Position numbers and translations under genes: made by a program
Shown: positions 42,789-54,870 of the stretch, piece by piece
How positions within the stretch are numbered: position 1 is the stretch's first letter
Layout of the letters: each line of letters opens with the position of its first letter
NCBI GenBank assembly: GCA_000827325.1
Contig: KN832879.1
Span: forward strand, 1-64,000
Source of the DNA: Oidiodendron maius Zn
Lineage: Eukaryota; Ascomycota; Leotiomycetes; Myxotrichaceae
DNA: 64,000 nt
Direction: 5' to 3'
Notes under the pieces: model-generated
Database searches by the model: none
Told to the model about the DNA's origin: nothing
What the model saw: the letters and a program-made list of their open reading frames with translations, nothing else

Positions 42789-45427
42789 TCATTGAATACC
42801 GAAGAATTGGAGCCTAAAACACATGTCAGGGAATGTACGAAATCATCAGGCTTTAGATGTATGCAAGAGAGAGTGTGTGTGTTTAACTAACCATTCAGCA
42901 GCATTCAACCCCGTTGGGCCAGGTGTGGAGGGGAATTTATAACCCGTTCCAAAAGATGTTTCTTCTTCAAAATCTTTCGTTCGCGGAGCAAGAGGCTGAT
43001 CATCCAGCCCACTTTTGGGTTTCCCACGTGCAGCTTTACTGGATGCTCTTCCATCGGTAGAAGCATGTTTTGCTTCTTCTTTGCTCGGCGAAGCTGCTGA
43101 CTTTAAAGCAGCATCCATATGAGCGATGAGGGATGGAGTGAGGGTGAGCGATTTGATACCTTTCTCGGCCGCTTGTATATCAGCCGTAGAGCTATCATTG
43201 AACTCAACCTCTTTAAGGTCAGACTTATTGCTGGTTAGGTTCAGATTCAAATCTGGTGAGTGGTTTTCTCTCAGATAGCGGTCAAAACCATCAAGTGCTA
43301 GAATTGCTTCGAAAAGGTCATGGACCATTTTACCCACGAGCCAAATTCCTGAGACTCTCTCCAATGCATCCATACAAGCCACAATATTCCGCTGCTGAGA
43401 TGTTACTTCGGTTTGAATGTGCAGGTGGTAAATATGAACCATGAGAGCCGATAATAGAGAGTAAATACTGCTTGGCGTTAGCATTTATGCTGTAGAGTAT
43501 GTTCGGTGGTAGAGCATACATGAATGGTGGAGCGTGTCTAAGGTCATTATGCGCAATTAAGCTCTGGACAATGGTAGTAATCATATGGGCCGATTCAAAG
43601 GCCGGGCTCTGAGGCAAAATTGTAGAGGTGAGAGGAGATGAAGGTGCAGGTGGTAGGTGTGCCCGGTGCAGTAAACAGCCCGCTGTATTGTAAACACAGT
43701 TTAGGTACGCAGGCCAAAAGTTGTACTGAGACTGATTCCATCTGAGTTCTGATGGGCAGCGCTGGAGCCAGTCTGCTAATGCTAAGTCGCACTGTGTAAG
43801 AGCCATCGCCCTATTCTGTTGAGCCTTGAGAGATATCGAGTAGTTCTGGAATAGTATCATGTCCATTATCTCACAGAGTTTGACGTACTGCAAGAAGAAC
43901 TGCACATGAAAGGAATTTGGTCGCTCCCCAGGGTCCTCGATAAAATCATCCTCGCAAACCATTTCTACATCAGAACCTTCCAGACTGATGTGGGCGGGTC
44001 GTCCTAAGGCAACGGCGACAGAACGATCCCGGGTATAGAGAGTCCACCATATCCGGGTCCAGAGCCTCTGATCCGATACGCTAAGCCGGGAATTTTTGGT
44101 GCTTCGGTGCATTCCGCAACCCTGGGCGATGGCCGTTGCAAGTCCATTCCAATAAAAGACGTTTTTGGGTACTCGGGCACGATCTTCCCAATACCAGCCC
44201 ATCAGCATCAGTGCTTGCACTATGGTTACCCGATCTTCCTCGTAATCAGCGTCATAGAGTGCCTTCACCCGTTGATAGAGAAGCGTCGCAGCGGATATAG
44301 GTGAGCCATTTGAATCCAGCAGCAGAGGTGTATCGCAGACTCTTGACCCAGCCAAGAGAACCGCCTGCATGAGGAGAATAGAAGGAGGATTGCTTGGATC
44401 TCGGTAGCGGCGCAGAAAAGACGTGCGGTTTATAATCGGTACAATGGGCGCCACCCACTTGAAATAGGCGTCGATAAGTTCGTCACATAGTTCCTTCGGA
44501 GGGAGAGAGAGCGCCCCTCGCTTCCGTAGGATATCCAGCTCCACCTGGTTTACCCGAGAGGATAACGGTCGATCTTTCGGTACCTTTGGCAATTGGTAGT
44601 GGACGCCAATGGGACCTTGGTACGCCTGAATAATCAAAGACATGTTTGAGAATTCCTCAAGGTATGCAACTCGTCCCGGGTCCTCGATCTCGCTATGTGT
44701 GGTCCCCGGTTTAACCAATTTCACGAACGTACCAGTGTTATCAGGCTCCGGTTTGATTTGTCGAGGTACGTCGAGTATGGAAGAAATAAAGTCGTCGGTG
44801 CACGACGAGGCCGGAGCCTCTGCGTTCTGCTCACAATCGCTACGTTGTGCTGGTCTTCCTCTGGGTTTGCGGCTTAATAAGACGTCAGCAATATCCGAAA
44901 TACCACCCTGAATGAGCCGCCATACCCCCTCAGATTACCCGCCGCATCGCCCTTGCGCTTCTTCTTCTGTTTTGGAGGTATGCTGCATTCGAGCGAGAAC
45001 GCAGCGCAGTTTGTGCACGGCAGTCCATGGCTGCCCGCGTCACACCGAACCTGTCGCCGTCAATGGACTTTTCCTTATGAATCGAACCCTGGAAAGAAGC
45101 ATCTCACCCTTCTTGAATGACATGTCTATTGCATATAAATGGTAAGCCTTATCCCCTTCAAACATCAAGCTCACGGTAACTTACCCCGCATGCTCGACCT
45201 GCGCGTGGCCTTTCAGGATGCGTTAGCTTGGTGTTTCTGCCACTACGTGCCAAATTCCCGACCTACTTTCGAAAGAACGTCCGAGCTGGTTTCTGGCTGT
45301 CCTCATTCCCTCTGGGTTCGTCGTGTGCGGTCTTGGCCGCCGGCTGTCGCTCGGGGGTGAGCTGCTGCTGGAGATCAGGGTCGGCCTTGGGGGCCGCTTT
45401 CGATGCCCCGCTCGACTCGAAGCTCAT
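42789..45427 (-). CDS. Zn2Cys6 transcription factor with seven exons (761 residues)
   Basis: Exons on the minus strand: 45267-45427, 45185-45209, 45108-45125 (18 nt), 44926-45050, 43520-44872, 42892-43470 and 42789-42813. Frame holds at all six junctions, and most introns show a CTAAC or CTGAC branch site. The zinc cluster is built from three exons: RACG, then TCHSRR from the 18-nt micro-exon, then VRCD and CTNCAAFSLEC. This restores the C-x2-C-x6-C pattern. An AT-hook-like RKPRGRP follows. The middle region is a PF04082-type regulatory domain with LIDAYFKWVAPIVPIINR, LLAGSRVCDTPLL, ALMLMGWYWEDR and RIWWTLYTRDRSVAVALGRP, as in cutinase- or catabolism-type regulators. It ends EWLQFFGIQ. Targets are unknown. 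Confidence 0.85.
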
Positions 45428-46552
45428 ATTGGTGGCCAGTGTATCGATGTGTCGCGAGCACGGCTGTGAGCAGTGTCGCTGTCGATCATGGCAGGAAGCC
45501 CTTCTTTTGTATTGCAAAGCTGTCGTCGCAGGTCGGATAGGGCAAGACGCAGGATGCTCTAGATTTAGCTGCACCCAAACGTTTCCCCAGCTTTGCGGAG
45601 GCGGCAGAGCCTGTTCCTAGGGCCGTTTGCCGCGTGCTGATACGCTGAGAGTCGCCTCCTTTTCTGCAGCTTCTTGGCCGGTTCGGGGCTCAGCCACCCT
45701 CATGTGTGTGCAACCGTGCGCGATGACCGTGGGGATTTGGGGATTTGCCCATGCCAGGTGGGTGTGCCGACTTCTGCCTCTCGTGTGTACGCCGTAGTAT
45801 GCTTTGGCTGATCCACCCAAGCCCTATTACCGATTCTGTATCTTCGTCGCCAAGACTGCTGGCATCCGTTTCGGCTGTGCGTGTCAGGTGATACTTCACG
45901 TGAGACGGTAAATTCAAAGTACATCCTGAAACACGAACCCCGGCCTGGTACCTGATCTCCGTACTCTCCGTCAACGAATCTCGGTGCAGCTTTACGGTAG
46001 CACTCTCCACTATCCTGGACACGCCAGTTGGACGACGTTCCGCGGTGCCAAGTGGTCCCAGGAGCGCGGGATGGCGTACCGTCCGTGATCCTCTTTATCC
46101 CTTTTCTGGATACCCGAGCGCCTTCATCCGATGCGCCAGTCGCATATTCGGCCTGTGAATAGCTTTCTCCCGGCTTCCAACGTCTCGACTTTCGTTCTGT
46201 AGGAGAGTGTCGGATTGTGAGGAGTTAGAGTCCGACAAGTCGGAGGGAGCAGAAGAAAGCGACATCGTGAAGATTTGCAGGTGTGTAGTGTGTAACATGT
46301 CAGAGAAGGCAGGCGCGTTGAAAGATGGAAAGTGCTTTTAAGAAATGACGACAGGATATGTTGTTGCCTAAGGCATACAATGCTGAGCCAAGGGTAGCTA
46401 TTAATGACGGATTTCGGATTTCCAGAGGGACGAAAGCACTTGCTACGCGTGAATGAAAGCGTGGGCGAAACCGACATCAAAGTGGTGATCCGATTCTGGC
46501 GACGTGGTAGAGTAGAAAAGAGAATGTAATTTGATTAAGCGATTGTTAAATC
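45428..46552. other. Intergenic region upstream of the Zn2Cys6 gene; no supported gene
   Basis: About 1.1 kb, relatively GC-rich near 45500-46100. Minus-strand open frames at 45690-46298 are Ser/Arg-rich, in two frames, and show no recognisable domain. It should contain the promoter of the regulator on its left. Confidence 0.35.
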
Positions 46553-46820
46553 ACGTTCCTTCGCTATCTTGGCCTTCTTTAAGGGCCAAGTCAAGAAGTA
46601 CCAGGAGCGACTTGCCTTCAAATCTGTTAAGCATCCTGAGATTGCTTGTATCGTAGTCTCCACGGTCGACGCATTCCAGGGCAGAGAAAGTGGCTTCGGT
46701 GTCTTTGACTGTGTCCGTACCGCGGGAAGCATCCCACAAAACGAAACTTCCCGGTAAAGATTGGATTTGCCAGGCTCTCTGCACGAATTAATGTCGCTCT
46801 CACTCGATTCAAGCACGGTA
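46553..46820 (+). pseudogene. Fragment of an SF1 (UPF1-like) helicase C-terminal domain
   Basis: About 90 residues of a superfamily 1 helicase survive on the + strand. FFKGQVKKYQERL is followed by IACIVVSTVDAFQGRESGFGVFDCVR, and in another frame by KIGFARLSARINVALTRFKHG. These match helicase motifs V (STVDAFQGRE) and VI (RINVALTRFK) of UPF1/AAA_12-type enzymes. Everything upstream (Walker A, Walker B) is missing and the frame changes inside, so this is a dead fragment. Such helicases are multi-copy in many moulds. Confidence 0.75.
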
Positions 46821-47343
46821 TGGTCTTTAGCCTTCGAGATTTTAGTTATTAGCTTATAATGTGAGATTTTGTATCGCCTGTACTAGTCAATGGGTTACGG
46901 CAAACTTATATTTCAACTTTCAGTAACAAAGAGTTGCTACCACTTTTACTTAATAGAAATATTAATATCAAATTTTGGTGTGTGATGGCATGATCTATGC
47001 TCGTGTCTGACTTTAGTTCCCTAATTTTTAGTCATTGGCTTGGATTTCTAGATTTCTGTATTTGTGTGAGCAGAATTTAGCGTTAATCCGATTAGTCATC
47101 GCACTACTTTAAGCCGAGCTCATTATCTCTTATCTGGTGGGTCAATGGCGTAATATAAGCCTGCATATTGCCAAGCCGTTCTTGCACCCAAATAGTTGTT
47201 AGGAGCAACACAAATACGTATAGAAGAAAATCCCTATACAAATGAGTCATAGCCTCCAAGTTAATAGGTGAGGGTCTCTCTTGATATAATTTGCTCCTGC
47301 AATGTCTTGTTGAGCTATAGAAAGAAGTGTTTCAAACCTTATA
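46821..47343. promoter_or_regulatory. AT-rich upstream region of the ABCC transporter gene
   Basis: About 520 bp, AT-rich, between the helicase relic and the ABCC start. It must hold the transporter's promoter. No named motif is evident. Confidence 0.4.
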
Positions 47344-50300
47344 ATGGATAGGCTATCTAACTCGACTCCCTTTGAACAGGGCTTGCTGTATTTTGGGCCG
47401 GCGATAGCTCAACCGAATAGTTTTGATTTCTCTCCCTTTTTTGAACTCTCTGTTCTTTCAATACTACCATGTGCACTTCTGCTTTTTATTATACCTTTCC
47501 GACTATATGCATTATACAAGCAGCCTAGGAAGGTATCCCCAAGTGTACTCCATGGCAACAAGCTTGTAAGATAACCAGATCTATTACCATGTCAAACTGC
47601 CTTCAATTCGCATTTTCTAATTATCCCGCATTAGGCAATTCTGGCGCTCTTTGCAAGCTTGCAAGTAGCTATTTTGACTCTTTACGCCACCGATTCCGAA
47701 GTTAGAACGCCAATCTCACTGGCCGCTGGCACAATCGTCCTCATCGATGCTGTGGGCCTGTGTCTATTGTCCCACGTGGAACATGTCTACTCTACCCGGC
47801 CCTCAACTATTATTAATATATTCCTCTTCATTACTCTCCTTTTTGACATTGCCTATACGAGAAGTTTGTGGATTGAAAATGCCCCCACACCAATTGCTGC
47901 TGTCTTCACATGCGCCATAGCCGTCAAACTCATGAGCGCAATCGCAGAAGCGACGGAGAAGCGAAATATCCTCCTCTCTCAATACCAGACTTCAAACCCC
48001 GAGCCAACAAGCGGAATATACAATCGAGCGTTCTTCTGGTGGCTAAATAATCTTATGACGATTGGCTTCCGCCGAATAATCAAAGATGATGATTTGTTTC
48101 CAATAGAGGAGGAGATGAGCTCCGTTGTGCTGGTGAAGCGGTTCCAAAAAGTGTGGTCAACAGCTAATAAGGCTCGCCCAAATGTACTATTCTGGTCAAC
48201 TTTAAAAGCAACCCGACGCCCTTTGGTGCTATGTGTTTTCCCTCGCCTCTGTGTTATTGGCTTCAGATACTCGCAGCCGTTCCTGCTATCAAGAACAATC
48301 GATTTCGTTAAATCGACTAGTGACACTAAGAGCGTAGGTTGGGGCTTAACTGGGGCATTCGGCGTTGTCTTCGTAGGCATGGCCATTGCGAATGCTCTTT
48401 ACTCTCACATGACATTTCGCTTTTCCACGGCTGTTCGTGGCACTCTGGTAGGTATGATATGTATGAAGACAGTGGAGTTGAGAAGCAGTTTCACAGATGA
48501 GTCTGCGGCCGTTACATTGATGTCGACTGATACCGGTTGGTGGTCCACATCTACATGTCTACATAGACGATGACACCTGTTAATTCTGTACTAGAAACTA
48601 TCTGCGGAGGTGTTCCAAATTTGCATGAGATTTGGGCGGTACCGATAGAGTTAGGATTAGCTATGTGGCTATTATATCGAGAACTCGGATTATCCTTTCT
48701 GTCACCGGCTGCTATAGTTTTTATATCCACGGCATGTGTGATGGCGATTTCTCCATTAGTTGGAGCAGCACAAAAGAGATGGAACGAGGGAATTCAGACA
48801 CGCGTTAATATTACCACAGATGTGTTTGGCTCAATAAAAGTAAGCTCGTTTCAAGTCAATTCCCAGCATCGTATCTTGATCTGACTATGCTCTAGGCGGT
48901 AAAAGTGCTTGGATATACACCGAAAGTGACCGAGATTTTACAAGACCTTCGTGTGAATGAGCTGAAGCTATCGTCTATGTTCAGGCGTCTTCTGTGTGCC
49001 ACTACCTTTTTTTCAAATAATATGAGAGTGCTCGCTCCATTCATTACCTTTGCCGTCTATGCTCTTATTCCGACTTCAATAAAGCCAAGGTTAACTCCTG
49101 CCTCAGCTTTCACGACGCTTTCTCTCATTGGGATGTTGTCCAATCCTGTCAGCGCTCTTTTGAGAGCCATACCGATGCTTAAATCGGCGTTAGCCTGTTT
49201 TGACAGGATTCAAAGGTTCTTGGATTCGCCCTGTTACAAATGTAGCGCGTTACCAGGGGACGGATCCCGTGGAATTCGTGAAAACGAGTTAAGTCGAGAG
49301 TCGGGTACAAAGATTACACCCTTGGACGAGACACAAAGCGAAGCCATTGTTCTGGGAGCAGTACATAGACGAGCTCACGTTTATCTCGAACCAACGATTC
49401 TGGCAGTTCGAAATGCTAGCTTTTCATGGACTGCCGATAGCCCTGCAGTGATTGATAATATCACATTCTCTGTCAGGAAAAGTTCTTTTACTTTCATAAT
49501 TGGACCTGTAGGATGCGGCAAAAGTACTCTTCTTAAAGGTATACTAAACGAAACTCCCTTCTCTACAGGATACTGTACCAATTACTCTACGGGGATTTCA
49601 TTTGTGGCGCAGACCCCTTGGATTCAGAACGTCTCCATTCGTCAAAACATCATTGGAGCTTCTCAGCTGGATGGATCTTGGTATAGCAAAGTTGTTCAAG
49701 TTTGCGCCTTAGAACATGACATTGCTGGGTTCTCGGACTCTCATGGTATGAATTAGCCTTAAGCTGGTGGAAACTCTGTATACTAAATTTAGAAACAGAC
49801 ACTGTCGTTGGCAGCCGCGGAATCTCCTTAAGCGGCGGTCAGAAACAAAGAGTGGCACTTGCGCGAGCGTTGTATGCGAAGAAAGAATTAATGATAATTG
49901 ATGACGGGTTTTCTGGTCTAGACGCCGAAACTGAAGAAGCTATGTTTAGCGAGCTAATGAGCAAGAATGGGTTACTCAAACAAGCAGGCACTACAGTTAT
50001 TCTTGTCACGAATGCCGTTGGCCGACTGTCACTTGCAGACCATATCATATGTTTAGATGCCGCTGGGAGTGTCACTGAACAAGGCAAATTTGATCAACTG
50101 CAGAGTTCTGGAGGCTATGTTCAAAGCCTCTTGATCAGAGAAAAGTCGGAATATAGGCCAAAGGTTATTGCAAAACAGACACGATCCATAGACAATGAAG
50201 CAGGGCAGATATCTCTGGCAAGAAATGTCGATATCGACGATGTGGATCTTGACCGTCAAATCGGTGAATGGTCCACTTACAAGTATTACTTTGCTTCTAT

Positions 50301-52105
50301 CGGCTGGCTACGAAGCATTATTTCACTCTCCTACCTGGTAATCTCAGGTGTGGCGGTCAAATTAACAGAATTGCTCATTACATACTGGGCGAGTGCAGTC
50401 TCAGATCATGGAGATGTCGCCAATCCATTCTATCTGGGATTATACGGAATGTTATCAGGCATTGGAACAATTTTTTGGAATATCGCAACATACCACTACT
50501 TTCTTTACGTGGTTCCGGGCAGTGCTGAGAGGCTTCATGCAAAGCTCTTAAACTCGGTTATAAACGCTCCACTTTACTTCTTTACAAACACTGATACCGG
50601 GGTTACAACGAATAGGTATTCCATATTCCAACTGTCACTGTAGCATTGGCACTGTCTGATTCAATTACAGGTTTAGTCAAGACATGTCAGCGATCGACAA
50701 GGAGCTCCCATTTGCATTGATAGATCTCATAGTGGCTGTTGTACAAACTCTTGTCGGAGCAATCTTAATGTGCTTAGCCACCGGTTACTTCGCCTCCGCA
50801 TTACCTGTAGTCATTTTAATTCTCTGGGGTACGTTATATTCAGCAACAGAAGCTGGCACAAGTAAGCTGATATACCATGCAGTAATACAAAAGTTTTATC
50901 TGAGAACGTCACGTCAGATCCGTCTTCTAGATCTTGAGGCCAAATCACCTTTGTATACTCACTTCATTGAATGTCTCTCTGGTCTAGCAACCATTCGGGC
51001 CTTTGGATGGTCAAATCCATTTGTGGAGAGAGCCATGATTCTGCTGGACAACTCGCAAAAGCCGTACTATCTTCTCTTTTGCATCCAACGCTGGCTCTCT
51101 ATTGTTCTTGATCTCATGGTTGCAATTTTGGCAGTCTTGTTAATGGTGCTAGTTGTTGAACTTCGAGAATCTGTGCAGCCTGGCTATGTCGGCCTAGCTC
51201 TGCTAAACGTTCTTAGCTTCAGTTCATCTCTGATCTGGATTGTCAAGCAGTGGACTGCACTTGAGACTTCGATCGGAGCCGTATCTCGATTGAAGAAATT
51301 CACAGCTACTACACCGGATGAGAACTGCCAAGGAGAGAGCGAACGAGTATCTGATGCTTGGCCTACAAAGGGCGCTATCGAATTCAGAATCACTTCAGCG
51401 TCATATCATCCGTCTGGTAATCTCGTTCTGCAGGACATCAACTTGTCCATTAAAGCAGGTGAAAGAATCGGAGTTTGTGGTCGTTCTGGCAGTGGGAAAA
51501 GCTCTCTGATAATGGCGTTATTCCGATTGCTAGAGATATCTCCAAGCAGTTCCATAACAGTCGATGGCGTGGACATAACAAAGATCCCTCGACAAATAGT
51601 TCGATCTCGACTGAATGGTATTCCGCAGGACAGCTTTATGATGAAAGGAAGCGTTCGGTTAAACGCATCTCCAGAACTCAGACATAGCGACTTGGAAATT
51701 ATAGAAGCTCTGTGCAGAGTTGACCTATGGTCTCTTATCGATTCGAAGGGTGGGCTAGATGCGGAGGTAGATAGGGAGTTCTTCTCACACGGTCAACGAC
51801 AACTCTTCTGTCTTGCACGCAGTATTCTCCGGAAGAGTAGAATTATCGCGCTAGATGAAGTGTCCAGCAGCATAGACGTTGCGACAGACAAATTTATCCA
51901 GCAGGTGATCCGCCAAGAATTTGCTTCTGCAACCATTATCTCTGTTGCTCATCGGCTCGACACCATCATGGACTTTGACAAAATTGCGGTTCTGAAAGAC
52001 GGGCGCCTCGTAGAGTTCGAAGCTCCTCGAGTATTGTTGGCCTTGCCCAGTGCTTTCCGAGAGCTTTACAACTCGAGAGGAGACAGTAGTCACGCGCTTC
52101 TGTAG
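47344..52105 (+). CDS. ABC transporter, subfamily C (MRP-like), 1491 residues
   Basis: Six exons (47344-47565, 47635-48535, 48595-48839, 48896-49745, 49793-50615, 50671-52105) keep frame and give a full-length TMD0-TMD1-NBD1-TMD2-NBD2 exporter. NBD1 has Walker A GPVGCGKST near residue 659, signature LSGGQKQR and Walker B LMIIDDGFSGLD, with Asp where the catalytic Glu usually sits. NBD2 has Walker A GRSGSGKSS near 1284, the degenerate signature FSHGQRQL and Walker B RIIALDEVSSSID. One weak and one strong catalytic site is normal in fungal ABCC proteins. An apparent frame break near 48536 is removed by a 59-nt intron. It probably exports conjugates, toxins or metabolites at the plasma or vacuolar membrane; the substrate is unknown. 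Confidence 0.92.
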
Positions 52106-52842
52106 AGTGTCTGCATGAATACGAAGCACTGTAAGCAGCACGGGGTCTCTCTGTGTTGACTCGTTTACCGGCTAATAGGAGATTGTGAGCTGCACGAAAA
52201 TGCAACGAGAGTTTCCTCCGAGGAACTGCAGGCTGATACTTACCGATCGGTACCTAGACTCGCACGGCAGGGCTCTATACCTAGGTCCCAGGTAGAGCAG
52301 ATAGGTGGGTGGATAGAGTGAAGAGCGGTGTTCGCAAGCAAGTCGGGAGCTGCCATGTTCGCTGCCAGGTTCGTTGTCGGTATTGTATACTTCATGCAAA
52401 CTCTCATTTTACGTACAGTCTTGGCGGGGCCTTAAATATCAGCCTTGCCAAGGCCGCCCTGATAAAGCGAGTAGCTCAGAATACGCAGCAGATCAACACC
52501 CTTCATCAGCTATCGCCTGCCATATCAGGTTACCCCGCGGTCACATCTCTGTATACCTTCGGGGTCCTTTGTGCATACCCCTTGCCCTTGTTTCCCAGTT
52601 ATCAACGAGCAGCCAATCCAGAGTGGGGTAATCTGCAGTGAGTGGAGTGAGACAGGTATTCTGTCGTTATTGCGATACAAGATGGTGTGCTATCACCCTA
52701 TTGCATGGTGCTCTATCCTGCGTGACAATATGGCATTATCAGAGTAGCCATCCCTCCCCGGTGGGGTGTTCTCTACTATTTACCTACGCATCCCCGAAGT
52801 GCCAAGTCCCGCCACTGCTCTTTAGGTCAAACAATAATCACA
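52106..52842. promoter_or_regulatory. Upstream region of the PTR transporter gene
   Basis: About 740 bp between the ABCC stop and the PTR start on the same strand. It should contain the ABCC 3' end and the PTR promoter. Short open frames occur but none is convincing. Confidence 0.4.
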
Positions 52843-54870
52843 ATGGGTTCGTAGACCTAGTTTTCGTACTCCGATATATGCCATATATAGACAGCTAATC
52901 CATCTACTCAGCTAGCAAAAGCGCCAGCCCCCTGGAACCGTCCGTATTTGCGACGAGTGTACCTGCCGAGGTCGCTGAGCCTCATGGTCGAAGCTCATAT
53001 GCGCCAATCGAGGCCATCGGTAATCCGCATCACGATAAAGAGACAAGTGATGATAAGGCGGTAGAAGCGGCCACTACAGAGGGCCGGATCGACGATGACC
53101 CAAACTATCCTACGCCCACCGAGAAGGAGAAAGAAACACTTCGGAAGATCCCCGATTCTGTGCCAATGGTCTCCTACGCGCTCTGTGCTGTTGAATTTGC
53201 CGAGCGAGCATCGTATTACGGGGTGCAGACCATTTTCTCAAACTTTATGCAATTCGGCCTTCCTGCCGGTGGAAATGGGGCAGGAGCTCCTCCCAGAGGC
53301 ACCGAGGAAACCGCTGGTGCCTTGGGAAAAGGACTTCAATTCTCCAACGCTTTCGTTTTACTGTTCACTTTTTTGGCATACGTGATTCCTATTCTTGGTG
53401 CTTGGATTGCGGATACTAGGCTTGGTCGTTACAAGACTATTGCAATTGGTGTGTTTATCTGTGGTGTAGCCCACGTCGTTATCATAATTGGCGCAATACC
53501 AAGTGTGCTCCAAGGCCCTAATGCCATAGCGCCATTCATGATATCTTTCTTCATTCTTGCCTTCGGTGCCGGTATGCAACTGTTCATAATCTTTTTCTGT
53601 CTCTATAATACTTACTTTGTTCTGTGTAGGAATCTTCAAACCAAATATTGCTCCTACAGTGCTTGACCAATATCAGCATCAACGCCAATACACAAAGGTG
53701 CTCAAGTCAGGCGAGAAAGTCCTTGTTGATCCAGAAACAACGATTCAGAGAATGATGTTGATTTTCTACGGCCTCATCAATGTTGGTGCTTTCTATGCTG
53801 TCGCTACCACTTATGCGGAAAAATATGTCGGATATTGGCTTGCATACCTTCTTCCGGGTATTATCTACTTCCTGCTTCCCATTCTCCTCTTGATATTCTA
53901 CAAGCGGACCATTAGAAAGGCCCCTAGTAGGTCTGCGTACAGCAGTGTCAGCTCCATAATTTGGATAGCCATCACAAGAAATGGCTGGCGCATATTTCGA
54001 AAAGGATTCTGGGATCCAGCGCGGCCGTCAGTGATGAGGGCTAATGGCATCAGAACATACAAAGGTGAAGAGATTTCATGGGATGATCAGCTGGTCGACG
54101 ATGTTCGTCGAACGTTTTCAGCCTGCCAGATTTTCCTATACTTCATTGTGTACAATTTGAATGATGGTGGTATTGGCAGCGTGTTAACCGCACAGGGAGC
54201 TACCATGACCACAGCTGGCGCACCTAATGACCTCTTGAACAATTTCAATCCCTTGACCATTATTGTGGCCATTCCAATCCTCAGTTATTTTATCTATCCG
54301 CTACTTCATAGGTGGAGGATTCCATTCGGTCGTATCACTCGCATCACCACTGGTTTTACACTCGCTTGGATCTCCGGTGTCATCGGTGCCATAATCCAAT
54401 GGCGGATTTATGAGACTTCTCCTTGTGGCTATGCTGCGACCGGCTGTGATATTGGAGACGGGGTCTCCCCTCTATCTATCTGGCTCCAGATTCCCAACGT
54501 GGCCTTAGGCGCACTGTCGGAGTGTTTATGCAATGTGACAGCATATGAACTTGCTTATGCCCGAGCTCCCAAGCACATGCGTGCGTTGGTTATGAGTCTC
54601 TTTTTATTCACAAATGCTCTGAGCGCTGCAGTGGGGGAAGCAGTTACTCCAGCAATTGCGGATCCCCATCTCATTTGGGTTTGGGCCGGACCTGCAATCG
54701 CGTTGTTCATCCTTACCGTACACTTTTACTGGACGTATCGCCATCTGGACAGTGACGAGTTTATGACAGAACGAAATCAAAGTCTTGCCAATGATCGTAA
54801 TTCAGAAAACGGGACAACGACCGAGGAGGGCAACCCGGGAGAGGCTGAAAAGGCCATAGAAGCTAGCTAA
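52843..54870 (+). CDS. POT/PTR family proton-coupled oligopeptide transporter (634 residues)
   Basis: Exon 1 is only four bases (52843-52846, ATGG). It joins after a 65-nt intron to 52912-53571, then 53630-54870. The frame then reads MASKSASPLEPS, an acidic cytosolic N-terminus of about 95 residues. The family marker EFAERASYYG (ExxER motif, proton coupling) follows, then TM helices with LGAWIADTRLGRYKTI and the PTR2 signature FSACQIFLYFIVYNLNDGG. The FGAG-IFKPNIAPTVLDQY junction is made by the second intron. The length and about 12 hydrophobic segments are normal for fungal PTR2. It imports di- and tripeptides at the plasma membrane. The 4-nt first exon is inferred because no in-frame ATG lies further upstream of ASKSAS. 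Confidence 0.9.

Noticed and set aside
45690-46298. Minus-strand open frames that could form a Ser/Arg-rich protein
   Set aside because: They lie in two frames with no domain, no convincing start and no good splice pair.
48536-48594. Apparent frameshift in the ABCC gene
   Set aside because: A normal 59-nt GT-AG intron restores frame exactly and rejoins a conserved transmembrane segment.
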